Assembly (NCBI GenBank): GCA_016903675.1
Contig: JADQBA010000024.1
Coordinates: 20,136-84,135 of the forward strand
Length of the DNA: 64,000 nucleotides
Reading direction: 5' to 3'
Origin: Stigonema ocellatum SAG 48.90 = DSM 106950
GTDB taxonomy: Bacteria; Cyanobacteriota; Cyanobacteriia; Cyanobacteriales; Nostocaceae
In this document: piece by piece, positions 40,759 to 49,052 of the stretch
Layout: every line of letters starts with the position of its first letter
Numbering within the stretch: position 1 is the first letter of the stretch
The notes under the pieces: model-generated
What the model was told of the DNA's origin: nothing
Databases searched by the model: none
What the model saw: only the letters and a program-made list of their open reading frames with translations
Position numbers and translations under genes: made by a program

Positions 40759-43440
40759 ATGGACCATCCGCAATTCACAGGAGACAAACTGCATAACCCA
40801 CACAACCAGCAGCCGGAGGAAAACTTCTCTGTTGGGTTCCTGCTTCAGATAATCAACGGTATAGCAGACCCGGTTTTCGTCAAAGACCGCCGACACTGCT
40901 GGGTGTTGCTCAACGATACCTTCTGTGATTTCATCAGGCATAGCCGAGAAGAACTGCTTGGCAAGTCAGACTATGACTTCTTCCCTCAACAAGAAGCCGA
41001 TGTGTTTTGGGATACAGATGAACTGGTTTTCACAACAGGTATGACTAATGAGAACGAGGAGCATTTTACGGACGCTTGTGGTGTCAAGCATGTGATCTCC
41101 ACAAAGAAATCTTTGTTTGTGGATGGGACAGGCAACAAATTTCTGGTGGGTACTATTCGAGACATTACAAAGAACGTCACAAAGTATCAGCGAGTTGAAG
41201 CTGAATTGGGGCATTCCCAACAACTGTTGCAGTTCGCCTATGCAAAAATGGAAACTCTCGTCCTGGTACGGACTCAACAACTAGAACAAATTAACGAGGC
41301 GTTGCAGGCAAAAATTGCCCAACATGAGGAGACAGAGGCAGCCCTCAGGGAAAGTGAGAAAAAACACCTGAAGTTAGCACAGAATTTGCCAGGAATGCTC
41401 TACGTGTTTGTGCTCCAACCCGATGGCTCGATGTTCTTTACCTATGTTAGCGATGGTAGTTATGAAATATATGGACTGCCGCCAGAAGAGATTGAATTAG
41501 ATGCTGACCTAATTATTTCCATAGTACATCCTAATGATCTTCAGGAGTTTAAGGAATCTATCGCTGTTGCTACTCAAACCTTACAACCTTGGCGCTGGGA
41601 GGGGCGAATAGTTCTCTCCTGTGGACAGGTGAAATGGATCAAAGGTGCTTCTCGCCCAGAAGTGCAAGCAAATGGTAATATCTTGTGGTACGGTGTGTTA
41701 TTGGAAATAACGGAACGCAAACTAGCTGAAGAAGCCCTCAAGGAGAGTGAGAAAAAGTACCGTAACCTAGTGGAAACCTCTCAGGACATGATCTGGTCGG
41801 TGGATACTCAAGCTCGCTATACCTTTGTGAATCAGGCGGTTAGACATATCTACGGCTATCAACCAGAGGAAATGATTGGTCGCCTGTTTACGGATTTTCA
41901 GCCACCAGAGGAGGTTGAGAAAGACTTAGAGGTGTATCACCGACTTTTAGCAGGGGAGTCAGTTTTAGAGTATGAGACAATCCATATTACCAAGGATGGT
42001 AGACGGGTGAATCTGCTGTTCAATGCGATCGCCTTACGCGACACTGAAGGGAATGTTTTAGGGACAACAGGTACTGCTAGTAATATTACTGAACGCAAAG
42101 GAGTAGAAGAGACCCTGATTCGCAGTAATGCCTTCTTAAAAGCTCAACAGGAAGCTGCCCTCGACGGCATTCTGGTTGTTGATGAAAATCGTATGATTGT
42201 ATCATCTAATCAGCGTTTTGCCCAGTTCTGGCAAATTCCAGAGGCAGTGATCCAAACTAGAGACCAACGGCAAGTCATGGCATTAGTGCTCGACCAAGTG
42301 GAAAATGCCCAGGATTTTCTGGCTAAAGTGGAGTATCTGTACCAGCATCCAGAGGAAACGAGTCGTGATGAAATTGCCTTTAGGGATGGACGGATACTTG
42401 ACCGCTATTCAGCACCAGTGCACTCACTAGCCGGAGATTATTACGGCAGGATTTCGTGTTTCCGAGATATAACTGAAAAAAAACGATCAGAAGAAGTCCT
42501 GAGAAAGTCAGAAGCTCGATTGCGCTTGCAAGCGAAAGAACTACAGCAAGCACTCTTACAACTGCAACGCACCCAAATTCAGTTAGTTCAAAGCGAGAAA
42601 ATGTCCAGCCTAGGGCAACTTGTTGCGGGTATTGCCCACGAAATCAACAACCCAGTCAATTTTATCTATGGTAACATTAGCTACACTAACCAATACGCCG
42701 AAGATTTGTTAAAATTACTGGAGCTTTACCAGCAACACTATCCTCATCCTGTGCTAGAAATCCAGGATTATCTGGAGGTCATCGAACTGGATTTTTTAAA
42801 GTCAGACTTGTCACAAATACTGAAATCGATGAAAGTTGGGGCTGAGCGTATTCAGCGCATTGTTCTTTCTCTGCGAACCTTCTCGCGCTTGGATGAAGCT
42901 GAGATGAAAACGGTTGATATCCATGAGGGTATCGATAGTACCTTAATGATTTTGCAAAGCCGCCTCAACGCTAATAATTGTCGCCCTGCAATTGAAGTTA
43001 TTAAGGAATACAGCAACTTGCCCCCAGTAGAATGTTACCCTGGGCAACTTAATCAAGTATTTATAAATATTTTGACTAATGCCATTGATGCTTTAGAAGA
43101 GGGTGTGGGCATAGCCTGGGGTTTTAACCCCAAAGGGAGTGGGGAATCCCTTACTCCATCCATTTGGATTCGTACGGAAGTCGTTGAGCCAAATCGAGTG
43201 ATAGTTCGCATTGCTGATAATGGACCGGGAGTGCCAGAGAAGGTTAAACAGCGGATATTTGACCCCTTCTTTACCACAAAACCCGTAGGGAAAGGCACAG
43301 GACTTGGACTTTCTATCAGCTATCAGATAGTCACAGATAGACACTGCGGCTCTTTGCAGTGTATTTCAGAACCAGGACAAGGTGCTGAATTTGTAGTTGA
43401 TATTCCCCTGGCACAAGAATCTCAAACGCCTTCATCCTAA
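40759..43440 (+). CDS. Multi-PAS sensor histidine kinase
   Basis: An 893-residue soluble kinase. At least four PAS units are visible: about 25-145 (DPVFVKDRRHCWVLLNDTFC), 200-325 (LPGMLYVFVLQPDGSMFFTY), 328-450 (SQDMIWSVDTQARYTFVNQA) and 455-580 (LDGILVVDENRMIVSSNQRF), with coiled coils between. The H-box is MSSLGQLVAGIAHEINNPVN with His627; N-box LNQVFINILTNAIDALEEGV, G1 IVRIADNGPGV and FFTTKPVGKGTGLGLSISYQ follow. Between N- and G1-boxes a stretch (GIAWGFNPKGSGESLTP) looks repeat-derived. Its catalytic core resembles the kinase at 10514, which lacks the His. Output partner unknown. Confidence 0.93.
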   Translation: MDHPQFTGDKLHNPHNQQPEENFSVGFLLQIINGIADPVFVKDRRHCWVLLNDTFCDFIRHSREELLGKSDYDFFPQQEADVFWDTDELVFTTGMTNENEEHFTDACGVKHVISTKKSLFVDGTGNKFLVGTIRDITKNVTKYQRVEAELGHSQQLLQFAYAKMETLVLVRTQQLEQINEALQAKIAQHEETEAALRESEKKHLKLAQNLPGMLYVFVLQPDGSMFFTYVSDGSYEIYGLPPEEIELDADLIISIVHPNDLQEFKESIAVATQTLQPWRWEGRIVLSCGQVKWIKGASRPEVQANGNILWYGVLLEITERKLAEEALKESEKKYRNLVETSQDMIWSVDTQARYTFVNQAVRHIYGYQPEEMIGRLFTDFQPPEEVEKDLEVYHRLLAGESVLEYETIHITKDGRRVNLLFNAIALRDTEGNVLGTTGTASNITERKGVEETLIRSNAFLKAQQEAALDGILVVDENRMIVSSNQRFAQFWQIPEAVIQTRDQRQVMALVLDQVENAQDFLAKVEYLYQHPEETSRDEIAFRDGRILDRYSAPVHSLAGDYYGRISCFRDITEKKRSEEVLRKSEARLRLQAKELQQALLQLQRTQIQLVQSEKMSSLGQLVAGIAHEINNPVNFIYGNISYTNQYAEDLLKLLELYQQHYPHPVLEIQDYLEVIELDFLKSDLSQILKSMKVGAERIQRIVLSLRTFSRLDEAEMKTVDIHEGIDSTLMILQSRLNANNCRPAIEVIKEYSNLPPVECYPGQLNQVFINILTNAIDALEEGVGIAWGFNPKGSGESLTPSIWIRTEVVEPNRVIVRIADNGPGVPEKVKQRIFDPFFTTKPVGKGTGLGLSISYQIVTDRHCGSLQCISEPGQGAEFVVDIPLAQESQTPSS

Positions 43441-43450
43441 CTCTTCAGTG

Positions 43451-44299
43451 TTAACCGCCCAGTTGCTCAATTTCAGATGCCGACAAACCTGTTAACCTAA
43501 CGACCTGTTCTACAGTCATCCCTGTTTGAAGGAGTTGGCGTGCTGTTTGCTGTAGCTGTGATTGTAGTTGTTGCAACTGAGACTCTGCCGACTCAGCCCT
43601 CTGACGTTCCTGTTCAGCCTTCTGACGCTCCTGTTCAGCCTTCTGACGTTCCTGTTCAGCCTTCTGACGTTCGTGTTCAGCAATTTCGGGAGGAGTTGGT
43701 AGCAATTCTCCCTGTATTGTCGCCCAGCGCAACCAAGTGGAATCAATACCTTTGTAGCTACCCTGCCAACGCTGCAATGCTAAGCCCAATGACTGACTCA
43801 GGAATTGGTTCTGCTCATTTGGAACTAGGGGTTGGTAAACTCCTTTTTGAAGAAAAAAACCAGCCCAATCATCAGGGTTGAAGGGGTCAAACCAGAAATA
43901 TTCTGATACCCGTAATTGATTTTGATAAATTAGCTTTTTCTCATTCTTGTCTTGTTCACTAGTGCTGTAAGATAGCAACTCAATGACTACATCTGGAGCC
44001 TTACCCTCTTCCCAGACCACCCAACTGCGACGTTCTCTCTTTGGAACTCCCAGTACAACAAAAAAGTCTGGTCCACGAAAGTCTTGGTTTTTCACCTGGG
44101 CTAGACTGAAGTAGACAAACATATTGCCGCCGACGAATCCGTCTGTTCTTTGTGCGAACCAGGGTAATAAGCTATCAATCAGCAGATCCATCTGGGCTTT
44201 ATGCCGTTGACTTTCCATTGGAATACCATCATCATAGGGAAGTTCTGCCTCGGTTGGTGGCAGTGTTACATATGGTGCATCTAGGGTAGTTTCTAACAT
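43451..44299 (-). CDS. Uma2 family (DUF820) endonuclease-like protein with charged coiled-coil tail
   Basis: A 282-residue Uma2/DUF820 protein, a PD-(D/E)XK-type fold hugely expanded in cyanobacteria with unknown function. The core shows RGPDFFVVLGVPKRERRSWV, VWEEGKAPDVVIELLSYST and KLIYQNQLRVSEYFWFDPFN; PDVVIELLS carries the conserved acidic residues. The C-terminal 80 residues hold tandem AEQERQKAEQERQRAESAES repeats encoded by a 21-nt DNA unit (about 43600-43680), then a Gln-rich helix, and end with a short helix-turn-helix-like piece (MTVEQVVRLTGLSASEIEQL). Nuclease activity is unproven. Confidence 0.88.
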   Translation of the reverse strand: MLETTLDAPYVTLPPTEAELPYDDGIPMESQRHKAQMDLLIDSLLPWFAQRTDGFVGGNMFVYFSLAQVKNQDFRGPDFFVVLGVPKRERRSWVVWEEGKAPDVVIELLSYSTSEQDKNEKKLIYQNQLRVSEYFWFDPFNPDDWAGFFLQKGVYQPLVPNEQNQFLSQSLGLALQRWQGSYKGIDSTWLRWATIQGELLPTPPEIAEHERQKAEQERQKAEQERQKAEQERQRAESAESQLQQLQSQLQQTARQLLQTGMTVEQVVRLTGLSASEIEQLGG

Positions 44300-44375
44300 G
44301 GCTTTTGAGTTTTTGTGTAGCCAATGATGTAGGGGTGTAGGGGAGCAGGGGAGCAGATCCCTACACTCTTCGATC

Positions 44376-46667
44376 TTACTGCATCACTGCGGTTGTCTTC
44401 TCCTTATCTAGCTTTAGAATCAACACTCCCAGTGGTGGTAGACACAAATCCAGCGAATAAGGACGATTGTGCATCGACCAATTGTCCGTCCACTTACCGC
44501 CCAAATTGCCCATATTGCTGCCGCCATACTGACGAGCATCGCTGTTGAACAACTCTGTATAAAATCCTGGGTCTAAAACACCGATGCGGTAGTGAGAATG
44601 GGGTTGGGGAGTGAAGTTACAAACCACAACAATAAAATCATCAGAATCCTTATCTTTCCGGATAAACGACACCACACTATGGCGGTTGTCGCTACAGTCG
44701 ATCCACTCAAACCCTTCCTGTGCAAAATCCTGGGTGTATAAAGCTGGTTCAGAGCGGTAGAGATGGTTTAGCTCCTTGAAAAATTGTTTTAGCTGTTCGT
44801 GCGGCTCATGTTGAAATAGGTGCCATTCCAAGTCACTCCACACATTCCACTCACTCCACTGACCAAACTCCATGCTCATGAACATAGTTTTCTTGCCTGG
44901 ATGAGTGAACATATAGGCAAACAAACAACGCACATTGGCAAACTTTTGCCATCTATCTCCTGGCATTTTGCCAATGATATTGCTTTTGCCATGCACCACT
45001 TCATCATGGGACAAGGCAAGCATAAAGTTTTCGCTGTGGTTGTACCACATGCTAAAGGTGATGTTGTTCTGATGGAACTGGCGGAACCAAGGGTCCATAC
45101 TGAAGTAGTCCAGCATATCGTGCATCCAGCCCATGTTCCATTTCAAGTTAAAGCCCAGTCCGCCCGTATAGGTAGGCCAAGATACCATCGGCCAAGAAGT
45201 GGATTCTTCAGCTATGGAGAGAATGCCTGGGAAATAGCTGAAGATAGTATGATTGGCTTGACGCAGGAAATCTGCTGCTTCCAGGTTTTCTCTACCGCCG
45301 TACTGGTTAGGAAGCCATTCTCCATCTTTGCGGCAATAATCGAGATAGAGCATGGAGGCTACAGCATCGACCCGAATGCCGTCGATGTGGTACTTGTCAA
45401 ACCAGAAGAGGGCATTTGCTACCAAGAAATTGCGGACTTCGTTGCGTGAGTAGTTGAACACAAGAGTACCCCATTCTTTGTGTTCGCCTTTGCGCTTATC
45501 AGCGTGTTCGTAAAGGTGGGTGCCATCGAAATAAGCTAAACCATGACCATCTTTGGGAAAGTGACCGGGAACCCAATCCACGATCACGCCCAGACCATTT
45601 TGATGGCATTGATCAACGAAATACATGAAATCTTCAGCGCTACCATAGCGGGAGGTCGGAGCGTAATACCCTGTGACTTGATAACCCCAAGAGCCATCAA
45701 AGGGATGCTCGGCAATGGGCAATAATTCAATGTGGGTGTATCCCAAGTCTTTGACGTAGGGAATCAGTCGGTCTGCTAGTTCCCGGTATGTGAGGAAGCG
45801 TGCGCCTGGGTTGAGTTCTGAAACCGGAACTACAGCCTCAGTTTCACCATTGGGCAGTTTGGCGGGTTCGTCACTAGCTGCGTGTAACCAAGAGCCTATA
45901 TGTACTTCGTAAACTGAGATCGGCTGATTAAGGGGTTCGGTGTGACGCCGCATCTCTAACCAGTCCTCGTCACCCCAAGTGTAGGCATTCAAGTCAGCGA
46001 CAATGGATGCTGTTTTGGGGCGGGCTTCTTGCTGGAAACCGTAGGGATCAGATTTTTCGTAAATGTGTCCTTCAAAGTTTTTGATTTCGTATTTGTAACG
46101 CTCTCCTACACCAACTGAGGGAATAAACAATTCCCAAACTCCGGTAGCACCTTTACGCATCTGGTGTTGGCGTCCATCCCAGTTGTTGAAATTCCCCAAT
46201 ACTGATGCATTACGGGCATTAGGTGCCCACACGGCAAAATAAACGCCCTTAACACCCTCTATTTCGGTGGGGTGCGATCCTAGTTTCTCGTAAATCCGGT
46301 GATGGTTTCCTTCGGCAAACAAGTGCAAATCAAAATCCGTCAGATTGGGGGAGCGGAAGGCGTAAGGGTCATAGATAACTCGCTCGTGTTCCCCTTCTTT
46401 AATCCGTAATTGATAGTTTACCAGTTCTTTTGTTTCAATGGCGCATTCAAAAAAGTGGGGATGATGCACTGTTTGCATTGGGTATTCCTTCCGTTCTTCA
46501 GGAAGAACCACCCACACTGCACTCGCATTGGGTAGGTAGGCTCGCACAGCCCAGACACTTTTACCATTCTGTTCTATGGGATGAGAGCCAAGGACTTCAA
46601 AGGGGTCGTGATGCTGATTCCAAACGATGCGGTTAACCTGTTCAGGAGCGGTCGTGGTCATAGACAT
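44376..46667 (-). CDS. glgB: 1,4-alpha-glucan branching enzyme GlgB
   Basis: A 763-residue GH13 branching enzyme that creates alpha-1,6 branches in glycogen. The N-terminal carbohydrate-binding module is followed by the E-set domain (VYFAVWAPNARNASVLGNFN), then the catalytic barrel: region I VIVDWVPGHFPKD, nucleophile Asp in GIRVDAVASMLYLDY, acid Glu in LSIAEESTSWPMVS, and ALSHDEVVHGKSN. The all-beta C-terminal domain ends LPPLGVLILKLD. Full length and all key residues present. Other glycogen genes are not adjacent. Confidence 0.97.
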   Translation of the reverse strand: MSMTTTAPEQVNRIVWNQHHDPFEVLGSHPIEQNGKSVWAVRAYLPNASAVWVVLPEERKEYPMQTVHHPHFFECAIETKELVNYQLRIKEGEHERVIYDPYAFRSPNLTDFDLHLFAEGNHHRIYEKLGSHPTEIEGVKGVYFAVWAPNARNASVLGNFNNWDGRQHQMRKGATGVWELFIPSVGVGERYKYEIKNFEGHIYEKSDPYGFQQEARPKTASIVADLNAYTWGDEDWLEMRRHTEPLNQPISVYEVHIGSWLHAASDEPAKLPNGETEAVVPVSELNPGARFLTYRELADRLIPYVKDLGYTHIELLPIAEHPFDGSWGYQVTGYYAPTSRYGSAEDFMYFVDQCHQNGLGVIVDWVPGHFPKDGHGLAYFDGTHLYEHADKRKGEHKEWGTLVFNYSRNEVRNFLVANALFWFDKYHIDGIRVDAVASMLYLDYCRKDGEWLPNQYGGRENLEAADFLRQANHTIFSYFPGILSIAEESTSWPMVSWPTYTGGLGFNLKWNMGWMHDMLDYFSMDPWFRQFHQNNITFSMWYNHSENFMLALSHDEVVHGKSNIIGKMPGDRWQKFANVRCLFAYMFTHPGKKTMFMSMEFGQWSEWNVWSDLEWHLFQHEPHEQLKQFFKELNHLYRSEPALYTQDFAQEGFEWIDCSDNRHSVVSFIRKDKDSDDFIVVVCNFTPQPHSHYRIGVLDPGFYTELFNSDARQYGGSNMGNLGGKWTDNWSMHNRPYSLDLCLPPLGVLILKLDKEKTTAVMQ

Positions 46668-46840
46668 GCAGCTACCTACGTGGAATAAAGTGGGTAAATA
46701 ATCGGCTTTTTTCAGATATAATAGATATTCTTTACATTTTTATGCAAATTTTGTCTCCCTTAGTCATCGTACTTTAGAGGGAGTCTCTTTAGAGGAAGCT
46801 TTCTTGAGTTGGGGGAGTAGGGGGACAAATGACAAATTAA

Positions 46841-47173
46841 TTAAAACTTTAGAAAGGGAAAAAGCTGAAGTAACGTCTTACGAATGCGTAGCAGAAAAAT
46901 GTTTTGCCTGATCTGGGGAGCAAGGTTTGGGGTTGGACGTGTTTGGATCTGGGCTTGTAATTCTGCGTATTCAGCAGCAGTTAGGGGCTTGCCATCAATT
47001 GGCGATCGCGCTTCTGTAATAATCTCCGTGCGCAATATTTCTTCTGGCGTATCTTCTGGTGGTGGTAATGCCATTACTGATGCCCCCAAATGGTTGTTTA
47101 ATCCCACCAGTGTGCCAGTCATAACGATTAACACAAAAAATAAAATTACTTTTCTCGCTTTCCGTGTTCCCAT
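46841..47173 (-). CDS. Hypothetical exported protein
   Basis: A 110-residue protein with a signal-type N-terminus (RKVILFFVLIVMTGTLVGLN) and a probable cleavage site near VMALPPP. The mature part includes TPEEILRTEIITEARSPIDG and AAEYAELQAQIQTR, then a basic helical C-terminus (LRIRKTLLQLFPFLKF). It looks like a small lumenal or periplasmic protein conserved in cyanobacteria; I know no function. Upstream on the same strand, after a terminator, is a lipoprotein gene, so it is probably transcribed alone. Confidence 0.72.
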   Translation of the reverse strand: MGTRKARKVILFFVLIVMTGTLVGLNNHLGASVMALPPPEDTPEEILRTEIITEARSPIDGKPLTAAEYAELQAQIQTRPTPNLAPQIRQNIFLLRIRKTLLQLFPFLKF

Positions 47174-47601
47174 CTCCCGATTTTAGATTTTGGATTTTGG
47201 ATTTTGCCTCGGGAGACAAGGGGGAGGGATGCTTCCTTGTCGTGCTTTGCAGTAGCAATATGATTGCTACTCTACCAGCTTCCCGAAAAGGATGCTGCCC
47301 AAGAATGAAGAAATTTGATTAAAGCAAGACTTAATCCTATTTTACTTAGAAACTAGATACAAATATCTAAAATCTACAAAAAAATAAAGACCTGGCAACG
47401 TCAAGTCCCATTACCAGGTCACTTTTAACGGTGACACACAGACTATAGGAAATAGTCAATAGCATTTTTCGGTGAGCGTGGTATTTTTTTACACTCTCAA
47501 AATTTAGTCATCTACTCCATACCTAATGAGGAGCATAAACTCAACCAATGTAATGATGATCGCTGTCATCTACCTGTATTTAGTTGGTTTTAGACTACAG
47601 T
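47174..47601. other. Intergenic region containing a minus-strand terminator
   Basis: About 430 bases with no convincing gene apart from the terminator at 47378-47420. The segment next to the exported-protein gene is purine/pyrimidine-biased repeat DNA (GGATTTTGGATTTTGC). Confidence 0.5.
47378..47420 (-). terminator. Rho-independent terminator of the lipoprotein gene
   Basis: On the minus strand GACCTGG (47420-47414) pairs with CCAGGTC (47395-47389) around an 18-nt loop, followed by TTTATTTTTTT (47388-47378). It lies about 180 nt after the stop of the lipoprotein gene. Confidence 0.72.
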
Positions 47602-47901
47602 CTAAGGCTTCGGCTTCTTAGTAGAGGTAGCCTTAGGAGAAGTTGTACTAGTGCCAGGGGAAGCAGCACCGCCGGGGGGAGCTGTCATGGCACCGCCAGG
47701 GGAAGCTGTCATGGCACCGCCGGGGGGAGCTGTCATGGCACCGCCGGGAGTAGGAGCACCACTATCAGCCGGTTCACCAGCAGGAGAACTACTAGAGGTA
47801 GATGAGGGTGTGGATGTGTCGCCGCCGCCACCTCCCTCGCATGCCCCGAGAACTGCTGCCAGACTTAGTATTAGAGTAAGACCAAGGATTTTTGTTTTCA
47901 T
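47602..47901 (-). CDS. Small lipoprotein with tandem GGAMTAPP repeats
   Basis: A 99-residue lipoprotein: signal peptide MKTKILGLTLILSLAAVLG with lipobox LGAC, so Cys20 is probably lipidated. The mature part is low-complexity: Gly run, Ser/Thr/Pro stretch, then three GGAMTAPP or GGAMTASP units, encoded by a tandem 24-nt repeat at about 47676-47748, and a Lys-rich end (KATSTKKPKP). No enzymatic domain. It probably sits at the outer face of a membrane as a flexible stalk. Repeat number may vary between strains. Confidence 0.78.
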   Translation of the reverse strand: MKTKILGLTLILSLAAVLGACEGGGGGDTSTPSSTSSSSPAGEPADSGAPTPGGAMTAPPGGAMTASPGGAMTAPPGGAASPGTSTTSPKATSTKKPKP

Positions 47902-48149
47902 AACTCCTCTTTCACCAATTGCGCCAAGATCAATTTTAGCCTGTTGACTACCATACCTTATTTGTTGCTTTTTTTTAAATGATTTTAGAACACAGATTGA
48001 TATACAATACTTTGGTTTTTTCTTCGGCTGCTGGGTTGTCTTAGATAGGATGTAGGGTGTTATGTGTAGTTATCGCATAAGGGTCAATTTTCACCTGAGC
48101 AAAAACAGACAAATCATCTAAAATACAGTATTTAAATTGAAAAAAAGTT

Positions 48150-48926
48150 ATGGCTGTTGCTCGCAAATCAGATGTTTCTGCAACGGGCAGTTGGTTCCGG
48201 ACGGCAATTGAGAACCTGGGATTGGACCGCTCTACTAGCCTCCGGAAACCCTCTACCATCAGGAGAACACGTGCAAGGTCGGTTCCGGTTCAAAGCAAAG
48301 TGTCCGTGATGTCTGCACCCTTGTCCCCAACCGAGACTTTCCAACGACGTGAAGTATCCACCCAGCAAGCTCGCACCTCCATACCCTTGGAGAAGCCACG
48401 CTTAGAGCTTTTGCGGGCGTCTGTGGAAGGATCTCCAAGTTTATCGCGATCTCGACAACAATTTCCCAAGGCACCTCTTGCACAAAGAGGCTCCACAAAT
48501 GGTGCAGCCCCAATGACGCCCGTGCAAGAGTTGGACAAACAAACAGTGCCAAGTATTCCTGTCATGTCCATATGGTTACTGCGCTTGTACAGCATACATC
48601 GCCATTCTTCAATAGTCGCATTTCTGTTGGTGACAGTAACGTTGGTAGTTTACGGTTGGACAGTATATTCCCAACAACTTTGGAGTCAGTCATACCGCAA
48701 CTTACAAAAGTTGCAACACTATCAACGACAGTTGACGACAAACAATGAGGTTCTCAAAGAGAAAATGGCACAAGAAGCACAACGACCAGCCGCAGGACTG
48801 GTATCGCCAACTCCGACAAAGATGATTTTCTGGCCTCTAGCACCTCAGGGTCCTAACCCAGTATCTCCCAACACAACACCAAATTCTGAAACACAACAGC
48901 AAACAGCCAACCCAGTGGGATATTAG
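48150..48926 (+). CDS. FtsL-like single-pass membrane protein upstream of ftsI
   Basis: A 258-residue protein: a long basic, Ser/Arg-rich cytoplasmic part (residues 1-145), one membrane helix (VAFLLVTVTLVVYGWTVYSQ at about 158-177) and a short coiled coil (SYRNLQKLQHYQRQLTTNNE), then a Pro/Gln-rich tail. It lies 126 nt upstream of ftsI. Topology, coiled coil directly after the membrane, and position match FtsL/DivIC-type septum proteins, whose sequences diverge strongly in cyanobacteria. The role is inferred from this, not from similarity. Confidence 0.65.
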   Translation: MAVARKSDVSATGSWFRTAIENLGLDRSTSLRKPSTIRRTRARSVPVQSKVSVMSAPLSPTETFQRREVSTQQARTSIPLEKPRLELLRASVEGSPSLSRSRQQFPKAPLAQRGSTNGAAPMTPVQELDKQTVPSIPVMSIWLLRLYSIHRHSSIVAFLLVTVTLVVYGWTVYSQQLWSQSYRNLQKLQHYQRQLTTNNEVLKEKMAQEAQRPAAGLVSPTPTKMIFWPLAPQGPNPVSPNTTPNSETQQQTANPVGY

Positions 48927-49052
48927 TCAACGTTAGTGGTTAGTAGTTAAAGGCTGTTGACTGTCAACTGTTAACAGTTGACAGTCAACAGCCTTAGATA
49001 TTTTTTACAACTGAAATAGGATTGCTATAACAACTAACAAAGAACAATTTTC

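Noticed and set aside
47651..47947. Plus-strand frame opposite the small lipoprotein gene
   Set aside because: Mirror of the tandem repeat; the minus strand has a signal peptide with lipobox and a proper terminator, the plus strand has neither.
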